DNA of 64,000 nucleotides from Halalkalibacter wakoensis JCM 9140 (lineage in GTDB: Bacteria > Bacillota > Bacilli > Bacillales > Bacillaceae_D), in NCBI RefSeq assembly GCF_000513095.1, contig NZ_BAUT01000002.1, positions 1 to 64,000 of the forward strand, read 5' to 3'. Made by a program: the position numbers and the translations under genes. The first letter of the stretch is position 1. The number at the start of each line of letters is the position of its first letter. Below, one piece after another: positions 1 to 9,537 of the stretch. The notes under the pieces are model-generated. The model made no database searches. It was not told where the DNA came from and saw only the letters and a program-made list of their open reading frames with translations.

Positions 1-60
1 AATAATAGGATGATATTTTTTTCCACTCAACTAATTTATAAAAACTATTAATAAATAGCT

Positions 61-100
61 AAAAGACGGCGTTTCCCTCAGAGAGAGCTGTCTTTTTTGT
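61..100 (+). terminator. Rho-independent terminator
   Basis: Inverted repeat AAAAGACGGC (61-70) and GCTGTCTTTT (88-97) with one G-T pair, followed by more T. It would end transcription of a gene lying left of the window; the A-rich left arm could also serve the opposite strand. Confidence 0.7.
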
Positions 101-261
101 CGTTTTGAAAAACCCCCTATATGTTAAAAGAAGTAACCAATTTTATGAATTATCTAATCCAGTAACAATTTTGTTTTTTTGATTAGTATTCGTAACATAG
201 GGCAAACTGTTTCTCTTACTATACTATCAAATTATTTCTAAGTTAAGAATGTGACATGGGT

Positions 262-471
262 TTACAGCCTGTCTATGATTTCATTAAAAGCATTCCATTT
301 ATTAAGAATCCATGCAGCTTTTCTATGTAGGATCTGTTGCAATTGTTCCTCATTTATTCCATATGGAACAGTCACTTGCACACCATTAACCATTCAACGG
401 ATAGATACATCCTTTTTATCAGAGTTGTATTCAAGGTCATAATCTATAGTTGTTTGCCGTACGTAAAGCTG
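262..471 (-). pseudogene. DUF45 / YgjP-like metallopeptidase N-terminal fragment, decayed
   Basis: Read on the minus strand, the segment encodes IDYDLEYNSDKKDVSIR, an in-frame TGA, then MVNGVQVTVPYGINEEQ and a segment ending in RKAAWILNKWNAF before a TAA at 262-264. This matches the N-terminal pattern of the YgjP/DUF45 (WLM-type) family, in which a strand 'SIRV..G.V.V.aP.G' is followed by a helix with 'KaaWI'. The HExxH catalytic half is absent, there is an internal stop and no ribosome site. I read it as a remnant, common beside type I restriction loci and in islands. Selenocysteine at the TGA is unlikely because homologues carry a hydrophobic residue there. Confidence 0.5.
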
Positions 472-580
472 AAACACCTCTTTCTAGATAAATTGTAGCT
501 TGTTCAAATGTAGATGGTCAATGTGGCGTAAATGGCGTGGATATATTAGTAGCCAAATAAAGGATAACTCGAATCAGAAT

Positions 581-601
581 CGAATGTTAATAACACGCTA
601 A
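581..601 (+). repeat. 21-bp direct repeat, left copy
   Basis: CGAATGTTAATAACACGCTA plus A; matches 4806-4826 at 18 of 21 positions, all three differences being transitions. The pair flanks the DUF1643, zinc-ribbon and primase-helicase genes. Confidence 0.4.
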
Positions 602-683
602 TACCCTTAGACGCTTAAGGTACTAGTGATGGTTGTATGAGCATATATTTGTAAAATATAAGATCCAATCGAGGTGATCATTC

Positions 684-1244
684 TTGAAAAAGATAAGAAA
701 TGTAATACGTTGTGACATAAGTACAGATGCTCGCTACCGATATGTTCTTGAAGTTAGGATTGCACCTGAAGTAACAGGAGCTAAGAAGCTCGTAGTGTTA
801 CAAAAGAATCCATCTACAGCAGATGAATATACAACCGATGCAACAGTCCGAAGGGTTGAAAACTGGGCAAGAGAAAAAGGATTTACAATTGTAAGTTATT
901 TAAACCTTTTTGCATTCCGTGCAACAGATCCAGAGGAATTGAACAATTATCGATATGATGAAATAGTTGGAGAAAAGAATAATTACGTCATTACCAATGA
1001 ACTTAACCTAAGTGATACAGTGATAATTGGATGGGGGAATCCTAGTAATATTAAAAAAGCATACTACAATAAAAGGTCTCGAGAAGTTCACCAACTCGTT
1101 ATGAAATCCTGTGGTCAAATTAGAGTAGTGGGTGATTTAACCAAAGATGGCTATCCAAGACACGGATTGTTATGGAGGGATCAATGGTCTGTTTCTAGAA
1201 TAGAAGATTGCAACGTTTTTGCGTATATGAAGAGTAGTAGTTAA
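684..1244 (+). CDS. DUF1643 family protein
   Basis: 186 aa, TTG start at 684 chosen because GAGGTGA (671-677) sits 6 bases upstream. The segment KLVVLQKNPSTADEYTTDAT and the following VRRVENWAREKGF, SYLNLFAFRATDPEEL are the hallmark of DUF1643 (a small alpha/beta family frequent in phages and mobile islands, biochemical role unknown). A later VIIGWGN motif is also typical. It lies 14 bp upstream of the next small zinc protein on the same strand and is probably co-transcribed with it. No signal peptide or membrane segment. Family assignment is firm; function is not known. Confidence 0.8.
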   Translation: MKKIRNVIRCDISTDARYRYVLEVRIAPEVTGAKKLVVLQKNPSTADEYTTDATVRRVENWAREKGFTIVSYLNLFAFRATDPEELNNYRYDEIVGEKNNYVITNELNLSDTVIIGWGNPSNIKKAYYNKRSREVHQLVMKSCGQIRVVGDLTKDGYPRHGLLWRDQWSVSRIEDCNVFAYMKSSS

Positions 1245-1258
1245 AAAAGGAGGATTTT

Positions 1259-1546
1259 ATGAGGGATGATAAGAAACCTAGAAAGCTTATTAGAACAGTT
1301 CGCCCAGCAAGAACGGGTCGAGAAGGAATCGATCCAGCTACAGGATCTGATTATTGGCTACATAAAGACGTAATGGAGGAAGATACTAAACAGCATGTTT
1401 CTGATGAGTTAATTATTTACAATGAAGATCAAACATGTGAAGAATGTGGCAAAAAACTACCTACTAAAGATGAACTAAGCTGCCAGGATTGCATTATGGA
1501 GAGCCTTTTAAAAGGCGAAGGTAAACCAGATGGAAAAATATACTGA
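1259..1546 (+). CDS. small zinc-ribbon protein of unknown function
   Basis: 95 aa, ATG at 1259 with AAAGGAGG (1246-1253) five bases upstream, an excellent ribosome site. The N-terminal third is basic (RKLIRTVRPARTGREG), the C-terminal third has CEECGKKLP...LSCQDC, a CxxC-x9-CxxC arrangement that should bind zinc. I do not recognise a named family. The close 14-bp spacing after the DUF1643 gene suggests one transcript, so the two may act together, but nothing here shows what they do. Confidence 0.7.
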   Translation: MRDDKKPRKLIRTVRPARTGREGIDPATGSDYWLHKDVMEEDTKQHVSDELIIYNEDQTCEECGKKLPTKDELSCQDCIMESLLKGEGKPDGKIY

Positions 1547-1603
1547 TGTTGTCAGTGTCCTCATCCTCGTATTTAGTCTGCCATAAACATTTGGGTAATA
1601 AAA

Positions 1604-1628
1604 AAACACTCGTACATTAACGAGTGTA
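1604..1628 (-). terminator. terminator of the primase-helicase gene
   Basis: Perfect 8-bp stem ACACTCGT (1606-1613) and ACGAGTGT (1620-1627). On the minus strand it is followed by a T run (A run 1601-1606), directly after the stop of the primase-helicase gene. Confidence 0.85.
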
Positions 1629-1632
1629 GTAA

Positions 1633-4359
1633 CTAAGATGCTATTAAAGTGTTGTTTGGTGTGATTTCACCTAAGAGAATACATCCAGGTACAGGATAGT
1701 TGCTGTATAAATGGACTGTTGCGTTATTTCGAAGCAACCGTGATCGACCAATTGCTTGAACTAATTCGCTTTCTATAAAATAGAACTGAATGTTTCTTAG
1801 TGTTTCACTATTTTCGAAAGTACAGAATTGAAATTGGAATTCGTTTCTGTCCACCTTAATAGTTTGTAAAAACTGATCATTGTTACTGTTTTCTAGAGAG
1901 ACAAGATTAAGAGTGAGAGCTGTTAGAATATATTTGCAAGGAGGGAAATGCGGGGTACCAACAATGATTAAATCCTCACCTTCGAATTGATTTAATCCTG
2001 TAGTAGAACCAAAGGTAGTTGCTATTTCAAATCCTGAGCTCTGGAATTGGTGTGCGTATTTTTTAAATGTTATTACTTTTAAATCATCTGTATGGTTTAA
2101 TTCAAGTTGTTTACTGAATTCCCGGAAGTTAAGTGTCTCCAATGACGAACGGGAATAACTTCGATTGTGGTGTAGGATGACTCTTCCTTCTGTTTTTATA
2201 GAACCTATATCATGGAAGGAAACTCTATTCTTCCATATTGAATTGATCATGTCTTGTGAAGTTGTTGCAGAAAGCATGATATACCTTTTATTAAGAGGGA
2301 AATTGCTCCTATTGCAAACATACGTTATGCTTCCATCTTTGTGTTTGATAAAATGAGTAGAACTTAGGAAATCAATGATATTTGATTTGAGTTTCGCCCC
2401 CCCAAGTTTACTTATTTTATTAGCAAGAGTCTTAATAATATCAGTGTTACTTGGTGTATCTCTATATTGTTCGAATGGCGATAATTTGACTGAATCAAAA
2501 AAGGCTTTCATTGATGATTGATCGGTATTCTTTTCTAGACATAAATCATACACGAAGTTAAGATCACCACTAGTGATTGTCTTTGTTCTCACGACTGTCT
2601 GAATAATATCTTCATCAATAATTACTGTCTCGATATTTCTCAAATCTTTGAGGAGCATAAGGCGTTCATGAGTGACGATAATTGTGGAAGCGGTGCATAA
2701 ATTACCAGTAATACGTTCGTACTCCTCAATAGCCACTCGGTGGTCTTTTGATAGAGGTTCTTTTTTACCAGTTTTGATAAGTCTTGCGTAGTTACTGAAT
2801 AATTGACTTGCTTTATTGTAGAGCCCTAATTGATACAAACTATTAATTTGATTATCAAGTTCAGGAGTAGTTTGGGGTTTTTCAGGAACGTAGATGAGGT
2901 TTAAATCAGGTTGTGCCGATTTAATGGTCTTATAGATCTCATTTGCTAACCTATGATTCGGTACAGCGATGGCACAATTCTCCAAAGAGTTAGTTGAATA
3001 CAGTCTCGATTTTCCGATACCTGTAGGCCCCTTTATTACATGAATCGTTCCATCAATAGGTGCTGCGATGGCTTCCGAAAAAGCAGAAACAAGCTTCGTC
3101 TCACCTTCAATTAGAGGGATTTTAACTTCATTTTTCACTCGTTTAATTTTTCCTTTTTTCACATCTAATTGTTGAAGGATATTTACACCACTACGATCAC
3201 AAGAATTGAAGAATCTACATCCTGTATTACCTATTCCTCTTGGTTTGCAGCGAGAAGGTTGGTAGTTACTATTGGTGAAGAATTGACAATAGATTTTAAA
3301 CGACTCAGGTTTGTCAGAAGCGATATGATTCTCATTTAAGTAAAGAGAATCAATCAATTTTTTCTTGCCACCTCGAGCATGTACAAAGTTCATTCCTAAG
3401 TGTGTAATCTCATCATGATATAACCATGCACCTTCTTCAAGCGATTGAACTAGTTGACATTTATTAGCCAGTTCATTTAGCTTTACACGTTGTTCGGAAG
3501 CAAATTTGACTTTTTGGTTCTCCACTTTATATTTTTTAGATTTCTTTTTACCTATTCCGAGACAAAGTTTGTCTTCGGGTACTGAGAAATGAAAATAGAT
3601 GTTGGACCTATTTAAAGTAGTGATCTTAATAGGTCCCATATTTGTCGAATTCGTGCTCATCTCTTTAGTATTATATATAGAGGTAAGTGCGTTTTCGACA
3701 AAAACTGCTGGTGTGTTATTAACTTGATTCAATGCAGTTTCTTGACAGAATGTCTTCATTTCCCTACTAAATTGGCTTGGGCATTTCCTCTTTAATTTAG
3801 CGTAGACCATTTGTGGTAAATCCTCAATATGCAGCAACTTGTTTAAATCAATGTCACTTGCAAGTGAACTAGCACCATAAAAAAGACGTGCTGGGTCTTT
3901 AGCAGCAGCATCTTGATTGTTATCAAATACCACACTTAAGGCTTTTTGAATAAAATTAAAGATTCGCATGTCTTCGATAAATGCATTTAGAACATATACC
4001 GCACGAAACTTATCTTTTTCACTATGGTGATGGCTAAACGTGTAATAGATAAATGTGGGGTCTATACTGAACTCCTTACAAATACTCTTAAAGTCTTCAA
4101 GTGATAAACCACCATCAAAATCAAGCGCAATGATTTGCGTCCCTGCCCAGTTCTCATTTTTTCTACTGATTTTCCCGTTTAATTCCTTAAATACACTTGG
4201 GCAAAATGAATGTCCACGTTCAATGTAGTTGGCTAACTCAATGACTGTATATTCAGATTGTCCATTTAAAATAGATTCCTGTATCTTGGGTATCATGTTG
4301 CGTTCAGGCTTTTGGTTGAAAGAATTTATCTTGTCTATAGAACATTTTATAGTGGTCAT
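1633..4359 (-). CDS. primase-helicase fusion, replication protein of a mobile element
   Basis: 908 aa. The N-terminal part looks like an archaeo-eukaryotic-type primase: LDFDGG (about residue 80, the D-x-D metal motif), SHHHSEKDKFR (about 110, sxH-type motif) and KDPARLFYG (about 155). A middle Cys cluster CKPRGIGNTGCRFFNSC (about 370-390) may bind metal. The C-terminal half is a helicase-like ATPase with Walker A GPTGIGKS (about 445), Walker B VIIDED (about 576) and an arginine-rich QAIGRSR motif VI (about 866). This order is that of replication proteins of integrative plasmids and phage satellites. ATG start follows GGAGG in the minus strand. Single-gene unit with its own terminator. Family boundaries are inferred from motifs only. 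Confidence 0.7.
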   Translation of the reverse strand: MTTIKCSIDKINSFNQKPERNMIPKIQESILNGQSEYTVIELANYIERGHSFCPSVFKELNGKISRKNENWAGTQIIALDFDGGLSLEDFKSICKEFSIDPTFIYYTFSHHHSEKDKFRAVYVLNAFIEDMRIFNFIQKALSVVFDNNQDAAAKDPARLFYGASSLASDIDLNKLLHIEDLPQMVYAKLKRKCPSQFSREMKTFCQETALNQVNNTPAVFVENALTSIYNTKEMSTNSTNMGPIKITTLNRSNIYFHFSVPEDKLCLGIGKKKSKKYKVENQKVKFASEQRVKLNELANKCQLVQSLEEGAWLYHDEITHLGMNFVHARGGKKKLIDSLYLNENHIASDKPESFKIYCQFFTNSNYQPSRCKPRGIGNTGCRFFNSCDRSGVNILQQLDVKKGKIKRVKNEVKIPLIEGETKLVSAFSEAIAAPIDGTIHVIKGPTGIGKSRLYSTNSLENCAIAVPNHRLANEIYKTIKSAQPDLNLIYVPEKPQTTPELDNQINSLYQLGLYNKASQLFSNYARLIKTGKKEPLSKDHRVAIEEYERITGNLCTASTIIVTHERLMLLKDLRNIETVIIDEDIIQTVVRTKTITSGDLNFVYDLCLEKNTDQSSMKAFFDSVKLSPFEQYRDTPSNTDIIKTLANKISKLGGAKLKSNIIDFLSSTHFIKHKDGSITYVCNRSNFPLNKRYIMLSATTSQDMINSIWKNRVSFHDIGSIKTEGRVILHHNRSYSRSSLETLNFREFSKQLELNHTDDLKVITFKKYAHQFQSSGFEIATTFGSTTGLNQFEGEDLIIVGTPHFPPCKYILTALTLNLVSLENSNNDQFLQTIKVDRNEFQFQFCTFENSETLRNIQFYFIESELVQAIGRSRLLRNNATVHLYSNYPVPGCILLGEITPNNTLIAS

Positions 4360-5324
4360 TGTTATTCCTCCGTAATGGTTTTTTTGTGGCGTTTAATTGC
4401 CGATACAAAAACAACCATTTAACAAAAGAAATTCAATAGGGGATGTTTACCAGATCTATATATGCGATGGGAAATTGTTGAGTAATTAAAAAAGTAGAGG
4501 GATGGGCACCTATCACTAACGGTTTTCAAGCGCTACTGGGAGAAGCATTAAAAGCCTCACAGTAGTCAAACGGCCTATCTGGGTAATAAGGTCAAGTTGT
4601 ACATTAAGTAAAGAGAAGAGCACCTACACGAGTTACAATTAAATTAGAATGAGAATTTAGGAAGTTTGAAGATGGAAATTAATTAGTAGAAATATTCACA
4701 ACAGAAATTACCATAACTATTTTTTAGTATCATACCGAAGAATGTAAAAAGTACCTATATTATATAGTAGAGGGGTAATTTTTCTAAATGTTAGCTTATG
4801 TAACGCGAATGTTGATAATACGTTAAAAAGTAGTATTACCCTCACCCGCATTATTGTTTTTTAATGAATTGAGAAAACCCCCTAACATTACTGTGTTACT
4901 TAACTATTAGGGAGATATGTTGTTTTCCATCAGCAGAAGACATTTGAGTTGTTAAAATAATTACATAAATATGCGTAAGTGCATAACATAGCTTTGATTT
5001 GTCACTGCTATCTTCACAATTCTCCGCTTCGAAAAAACACAATCTTTTCCTTGATAATACATCGTTTCTAGCTAGTCCCAGCAATAAATATACTAAACTT
5101 ACAAGTCACCAACCCACCCGACGTTTACTTCAAGAGGCGATATTTTCAATTTTCAGCGCCTTTCAATTGTTATTATTTTATAAATTTGTTTTGTATTGAA
5201 CTTAGTTTAACCATTGGTTAGAGGCATAAATTGTAGAAAAAACTGCTTGGATTTCGTTTTTATTGAAAATTTGTAAGTTATAATACAATTATATATAGAT
5301 TTTATTTTCTGAGTGGAGGCACAT
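4360..5324. other. 965-bp AT-rich non-coding stretch between primase-helicase and Gabija-like genes
   Basis: No convincing gene. It holds the primase-helicase ribosome site (4363-4370, minus), a hairpin with arms CTACTG (4533-4538) and CAGTAG (4560-4565), the right copy of a 21-bp repeat (4806-4826) and AAAACCCCCTA (4874-4884), which also occurs at 109-119. Short reading frames at 4896-5199 lack ribosome sites. The stretch could contain the element's replication origin or regulatory sites; that is inference. Confidence 0.5.
4806..4826 (+). repeat. 21-bp direct repeat, right copy
   Basis: CGAATGTTGATAATACGTTA plus A; the partner lies at 581-601 (18 of 21 identical). Confidence 0.4.
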
Positions 5325-7385
5325 ATGTTCTTAAAAGAATTAGAGATTTATAATTTTAGGAAGTTTAAGGAAAAAGAAAATGGTGATCCTGGGTTACTTA
5401 TTAAATTCAACAAAAATTTCAATTTGATTATTGGTGAAAATGATTCGGGAAAAACTGCAATAATTGATGCTATTCGTTTAACTTTAGGAACAATGAGTAT
5501 GGATAATCCTCGGATTTCTGAAGAAGACTTCTATAGTGATCAACAGAGTTCAGTAGATTATTTTAGGATTGAATGTCTTTTTACAGATCTCAGTGCTCAA
5601 GAAGCAGGAGTTTATTTGGAATGGTTATCTTTTAATGGTTGTGGAGAATACGAACTGCAAGTAAGGTTAGATGTAAGAAAAGTTAAAAATGGATATATCG
5701 CAAATAGATTTGAAAGAAGTATTAAGGCAGGTCCTAAGAATGCTGATTTAAATTTGGATGGCACAGCAAGAGAACTTCTTAAGACAACCTATTTAAAACC
5801 TTTGAGAGATGCTGAAAGTGAGTTACGTCCAGGTCTAAAATCACGATTAGCCCAGATTTTACAAGGGCATTCAGCGTTTAAGGTTAATGAAGGTGAACTT
5901 CATGTACTTGAAGATATATTGAGTGGTGCCAATAAGCAGATAGAAGAATATTTTGACTCGAAAACATCTCATCAGGAAGAAAGTATTCGAGAAGAGCTTA
6001 TTTCATATCTAAATGAATTCTTCCCTAAAACGCAAGATTCACATAATCCAAGTTTTGAAGTATCACCTGCAAAGTTAAATACTATACTTAGAAAATTGGC
6101 TTTAACATTAGAGGAAAATATATCTGGTTTAGGCAGTTTAAATTTACTATTTATAGCTGCAGAATTGCTATTGTTAAACAATAGAGAAACTCTCGGACCG
6201 TCATTAACGCTAATAGAGGAAATAGAAGCACATCTGCACCCGCAAGCACAACTTAGGTTGGTTAAATATCTACAAGAAACTCTATTAAAAGAGCATTCGA
6301 ATGGTCAATTTATTTTAACGACACATAGCACAAGCTTAGCTGCATCAGTATCTCTTAAGCATTTAATATTGATGCATAATGGTTTTGCTTATCCATTATC
6401 AGAAGAACACACTAAACTTGATATAGATGATTATAGGTTTTTAGAGAGGTTTCTTGACGTAACAAAAAGTAATTTATTCTTTGCAAAAGGTGTAATTTTA
6501 GTTGAGGGGGATGCTGAAAACTTATTGATACCTGCTATTGCTGAAGCAATCGGAAGGCCATTGCACAAGTATGGTGTATCAATTGTTAATCTTGGGAGTA
6601 CGGCTTTTAAAAGGTATTCGAAGATATTTTCTAGATCTCAAAATTGGTATGATTTAGGATTTCCATCGTTAAATCTACCAGTATCATTAATAACAGACTC
6701 AGATATTAAGCCGTTTGAATATTATTCTGAAGAAAATAAGGATTTTTTCGAATATTTGATAGAAAGTCAGGATCACTTGCTTGAAATACTAAATGAGTGT
6801 GGAATTGATGATAAATTTAGTTATGAAGATTTAAATATAACAAGTTTTCAGAAAGTCTCTGATTTGAAAAAGGCATTACATGAAGCTTTTGATTTAGATG
6901 AAGCATCTATAATTGATAATGTCTTAGAAAAGAGTACTAAAAAACAAATTAAGGCAGAATATATTACTCAATTGGAAGAAGATCGAATTAAATCTTTGAA
7001 AGAAAAATATGAAAACGATGCTAATTTAAAAGTCTTTGTAGCTCAACATTGGACGTTAGAATTTATGTTGGCACTAAGTTCGTTAAAAAAACATCTAGCA
7101 ACAGCTATTCATGAGAGCAGATATAAGCACCCTTACAATACTACTAATAAACAAAAGCTTGATAGTATAGTGGGATTAATATCCGACAAGGAAGTGGAGC
7201 AAAAGAAAGTTGGTTATTTAATATTTAAACCTTTAAACGAAAAGGTAGTTTCTAAAGCACTAGTAGCGCAAGAACTAGCTTCACTAATATATAATGAGAA
7301 GGAAGCTCTTGGACAAACTATTAGCAGTGACCCCTTTTTAAAATATATAGTTGATGCAATATATAATGTAACTGAACCTAGGTAA
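5325..7385 (+). CDS. gajA: Gabija-like OLD-family ATPase-TOPRIM nuclease (GajA-like)
   Basis: 686 aa from ATG 5325; the GTG at 5313 lies inside the ribosome site GTGGAGG and is rejected. ABC/SMC-type ATPase: Walker A GENDSGKT (about 37-44), Walker B LTLIEEIEAHLHP (about 295-307) and H-loop ILTTHS. C-terminal TOPRIM nuclease: VILVEGDAENLLIP (about 390, catalytic E) and ITDSDI (about 455, D-x-D). This is the class 2 OLD architecture. The next gene, 18 bp downstream, is a UvrD-like helicase, the pairing that defines Gabija anti-phage systems, in which GajA cuts DNA when nucleotide levels fall. The protein is longer than the GajA I remember from B. cereus VD045 (about 580 aa), so it may be a variant. 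Strongly AT-rich compared with the chromosome to the right. Confidence 0.85.
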   Translation: MFLKELEIYNFRKFKEKENGDPGLLIKFNKNFNLIIGENDSGKTAIIDAIRLTLGTMSMDNPRISEEDFYSDQQSSVDYFRIECLFTDLSAQEAGVYLEWLSFNGCGEYELQVRLDVRKVKNGYIANRFERSIKAGPKNADLNLDGTARELLKTTYLKPLRDAESELRPGLKSRLAQILQGHSAFKVNEGELHVLEDILSGANKQIEEYFDSKTSHQEESIREELISYLNEFFPKTQDSHNPSFEVSPAKLNTILRKLALTLEENISGLGSLNLLFIAAELLLLNNRETLGPSLTLIEEIEAHLHPQAQLRLVKYLQETLLKEHSNGQFILTTHSTSLAASVSLKHLILMHNGFAYPLSEEHTKLDIDDYRFLERFLDVTKSNLFFAKGVILVEGDAENLLIPAIAEAIGRPLHKYGVSIVNLGSTAFKRYSKIFSRSQNWYDLGFPSLNLPVSLITDSDIKPFEYYSEENKDFFEYLIESQDHLLEILNECGIDDKFSYEDLNITSFQKVSDLKKALHEAFDLDEASIIDNVLEKSTKKQIKAEYITQLEEDRIKSLKEKYENDANLKVFVAQHWTLEFMLALSSLKKHLATAIHESRYKHPYNTTNKQKLDSIVGLISDKEVEQKKVGYLIFKPLNEKVVSKALVAQELASLIYNEKEALGQTISSDPFLKYIVDAIYNVTEPR

Positions 7386-7403
7386 CAGGGGAGGATTAAT
7401 ATT

Positions 7404-9284
7404 TTGGAAGAACAGAAGTTTATAGAGTACATAGAACGGCAGCTTTTGCCGAAGGGAAGTTCGTTTACAGAAGAACAAAAGCAAGTTATTTTTTCAGAAG
7501 GGAGTGCGAATATAATTGCTGGACCTGGAAGTGGAAAAACAACTGTATTAATTGCAAAGTTTGCTTATCTTCTTCAAGTAGTCACTACAGGCAGGGGTAT
7601 ATGTATAATAACTCATACTAATGTTGCGGTTGATGAGATAAGGACTCAGCTTAAGAGAGTTGGAATCAATAATATAGTTTACCCTCATTTTATTGGTACT
7701 ATACATGAATTTTTCAATTATTTCTTTTCATACAAGGCTTATCAAGCACTTTTTACAGAGAAAACTCCCGCATTATTAGAAGAAGATGACTATACAGAAA
7801 GGTTTAAAATTAAATTTGAACACTATAGAACAGATAATTATCGGGGAAGAGCACCTATTTCTAAAATGAAAAGCAGTTATCTAGTTTTTACACAAGATAA
7901 TAAAATTACTCTTATGTCAGACTGCCATTATAGCAATGAAAGAATTGTTCTAAATAGTTTAGTAGATATAATTTCAAATGGAGAGATTAGACATAATGAT
8001 ACCTTATCGTTGGCTAAGTGGTATATTGAAAAACACATAGAACAAATCAGATTAGCTTTTAGTTCAAGATTTGCTTGGGTTATTTTAGATGAGGCACAAG
8101 ATACATCTATCATTCAATTTGATCTGTTAAATCAAATTATTAACCTAAATGAAATTAATTTTCAAAGATATGGGGATCCTTATCAATCTCTGTATAATAT
8201 GTATGATCACAACTCCATAGATGCATGGGTTCCGTATGAAGAGAAAGGTATGTTTGATTCAATAGAATTATCAAATAGCACTAGGTTTGGTAATTCTATT
8301 GCAAAGATACTAAAGACAACTTGTATAGAGGAATATAGTAGTTTTAATGGTAATCCAGAGGTGAATTCCTTTAAGCCACATTTATTAATTTATAATGATA
8401 AAAGCGATGTTATTCCAACCTATTTGTCATTAGTAAATGAATTGTATTCTAGAAACGAAAGTTTTAAGAGGAGTAAAAGAAAAATTGCTGTTGTTGGATC
8501 AGAGCATGCTCATCTAAAGCAGTATAAACAAAGTTATGATAAGCCCCAAAATGTTAAGATTAGAACAGAAAGTATAATTAGGCTTCTATATAATATAATC
8601 GTAAAGGGTTTCTACTCTAGCTTGAAATCTAATAGATTAACACAACAGATTTCTTTAAAAGATTTAAAGGCATTATTAAGTTCAGAGTTAATAGAACTTA
8701 AATCGAATATAGCTCTTATATTGAAAGAAGTAATTAACAATAATGGAGTCTATTCCGACGTGAATACGGAATTACTAATTGCTGTTTTTAACGAGGTTAT
8801 AAAACATTTTTGTCCGACAGAAACCGTAGAATTAAATTATGCAGATATGGTCGCATTAGTTACTAAAGAATCACAATCTACTTTTCAAACATATACATCA
8901 AGTGAATCTAGTAAGAAAGAATTAATTAGTAATGAGGAATTGTTTTTTGGAACAGTCCATGCTGTAAAAGGAGAAACTCATAAGGCTACATTGTTAATTG
9001 ATTCAAGTATTACAGAATTTAAATTCACACCAGATGAGGTTACTTATAATTTAGTAGATCTAATTTTTGAATATTTAACTGGGGATCATATTGATTATAT
9101 GTCAACAGGCTTTGATAGAGGTCTACAACAAGCTACAAAAAAAGCTTTGAAAATATCGTATGTTGCTCTAAGTAGACCTACTCATTTAGTATGTGTTGCG
9201 GTGGAAGGAAAAATATTAGGTGATAATTTAAAATATATTGTTGATAAATCCTCTAAATTTGGATGGGAAATTAAAATAATTTAA
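7404..9284 (+). CDS. gajB: Gabija-like UvrD/Rep-type helicase (GajB-like)
   Basis: 626 aa, TTG start at 7404 with AGGGGAGG (7387-7394) nine bases upstream. SF1 helicase motifs in order: AGPGSGKTT (motif I, about 39-47), THTNVAVDE (Ia), WVILDEAQDTS (II, about 228), RYGDPYQSLY (III), GTVHAVKGETH (V) and VALSRPTHL (VI, about 595). Directly follows the OLD nuclease gene with an 18-bp gap, so the two form one operon. In Gabija the helicase partner activates or assembles with GajA to destroy phage DNA. Longer than the roughly 490-aa GajB reference. Helicase assignment is firm; membership of Gabija rather than another OLD-UvrD system is likely. Confidence 0.85.
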   Translation: MEEQKFIEYIERQLLPKGSSFTEEQKQVIFSEGSANIIAGPGSGKTTVLIAKFAYLLQVVTTGRGICIITHTNVAVDEIRTQLKRVGINNIVYPHFIGTIHEFFNYFFSYKAYQALFTEKTPALLEEDDYTERFKIKFEHYRTDNYRGRAPISKMKSSYLVFTQDNKITLMSDCHYSNERIVLNSLVDIISNGEIRHNDTLSLAKWYIEKHIEQIRLAFSSRFAWVILDEAQDTSIIQFDLLNQIINLNEINFQRYGDPYQSLYNMYDHNSIDAWVPYEEKGMFDSIELSNSTRFGNSIAKILKTTCIEEYSSFNGNPEVNSFKPHLLIYNDKSDVIPTYLSLVNELYSRNESFKRSKRKIAVVGSEHAHLKQYKQSYDKPQNVKIRTESIIRLLYNIIVKGFYSSLKSNRLTQQISLKDLKALLSSELIELKSNIALILKEVINNNGVYSDVNTELLIAVFNEVIKHFCPTETVELNYADMVALVTKESQSTFQTYTSSESSKKELISNEELFFGTVHAVKGETHKATLLIDSSITEFKFTPDEVTYNLVDLIFEYLTGDHIDYMSTGFDRGLQQATKKALKISYVALSRPTHLVCVAVEGKILGDNLKYIVDKSSKFGWEIKII

Positions 9285-9344
9285 TAATGTTGAAGGTATA
9301 TCATGCTGTAATATATTAGGCACTATTAATGTATCCTTGTAATT

Positions 9345-9391
9345 AACCCAAAAAAGCTTGCGGCCATATAAAATCCAAGCTTTTTGGGGTT
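9345..9391 (+). terminator. strong hairpin terminator after gajB
   Basis: Arms AACCCAAAAAAGCTTG (9345-9360) and CAAGCTTTTTGGGGTT (9376-9391), 15 of 16 paired, 15-base loop. Located 60 bp after the helicase stop. Confidence 0.7.
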
Positions 9392-9537
9392 ATAATTTAA
9401 TTAATTATGAAATAGAGATAACAACAGTAAGCAGGTTTAAATTCAATTTAATACTATACAGTTTAACATCAATCGCAACAAAGGTTGATCTGTCTTTTGA
9501 CTTAGGATTAATTGATAATAATTTACACCTTTTCAAC

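Noticed and set aside
251-442. 63-aa plus-strand ORF
   Set aside because: It is the antisense shadow of the DUF45-like fragment on the minus strand.
262-471. Selenocysteine at the in-frame TGA of the DUF45-like fragment
   Set aside because: The family has a hydrophobic residue there, the rest of the gene is missing and there is no ribosome site.
4896-5199. Two overlapping short ORFs on opposite strands
   Set aside because: Low-complexity AT-rich frames without ribosome sites.
5313-5327. GTG 5313 as start of gajA
   Set aside because: It lies inside GTGGAGG, which is the ribosome site for ATG 5325.
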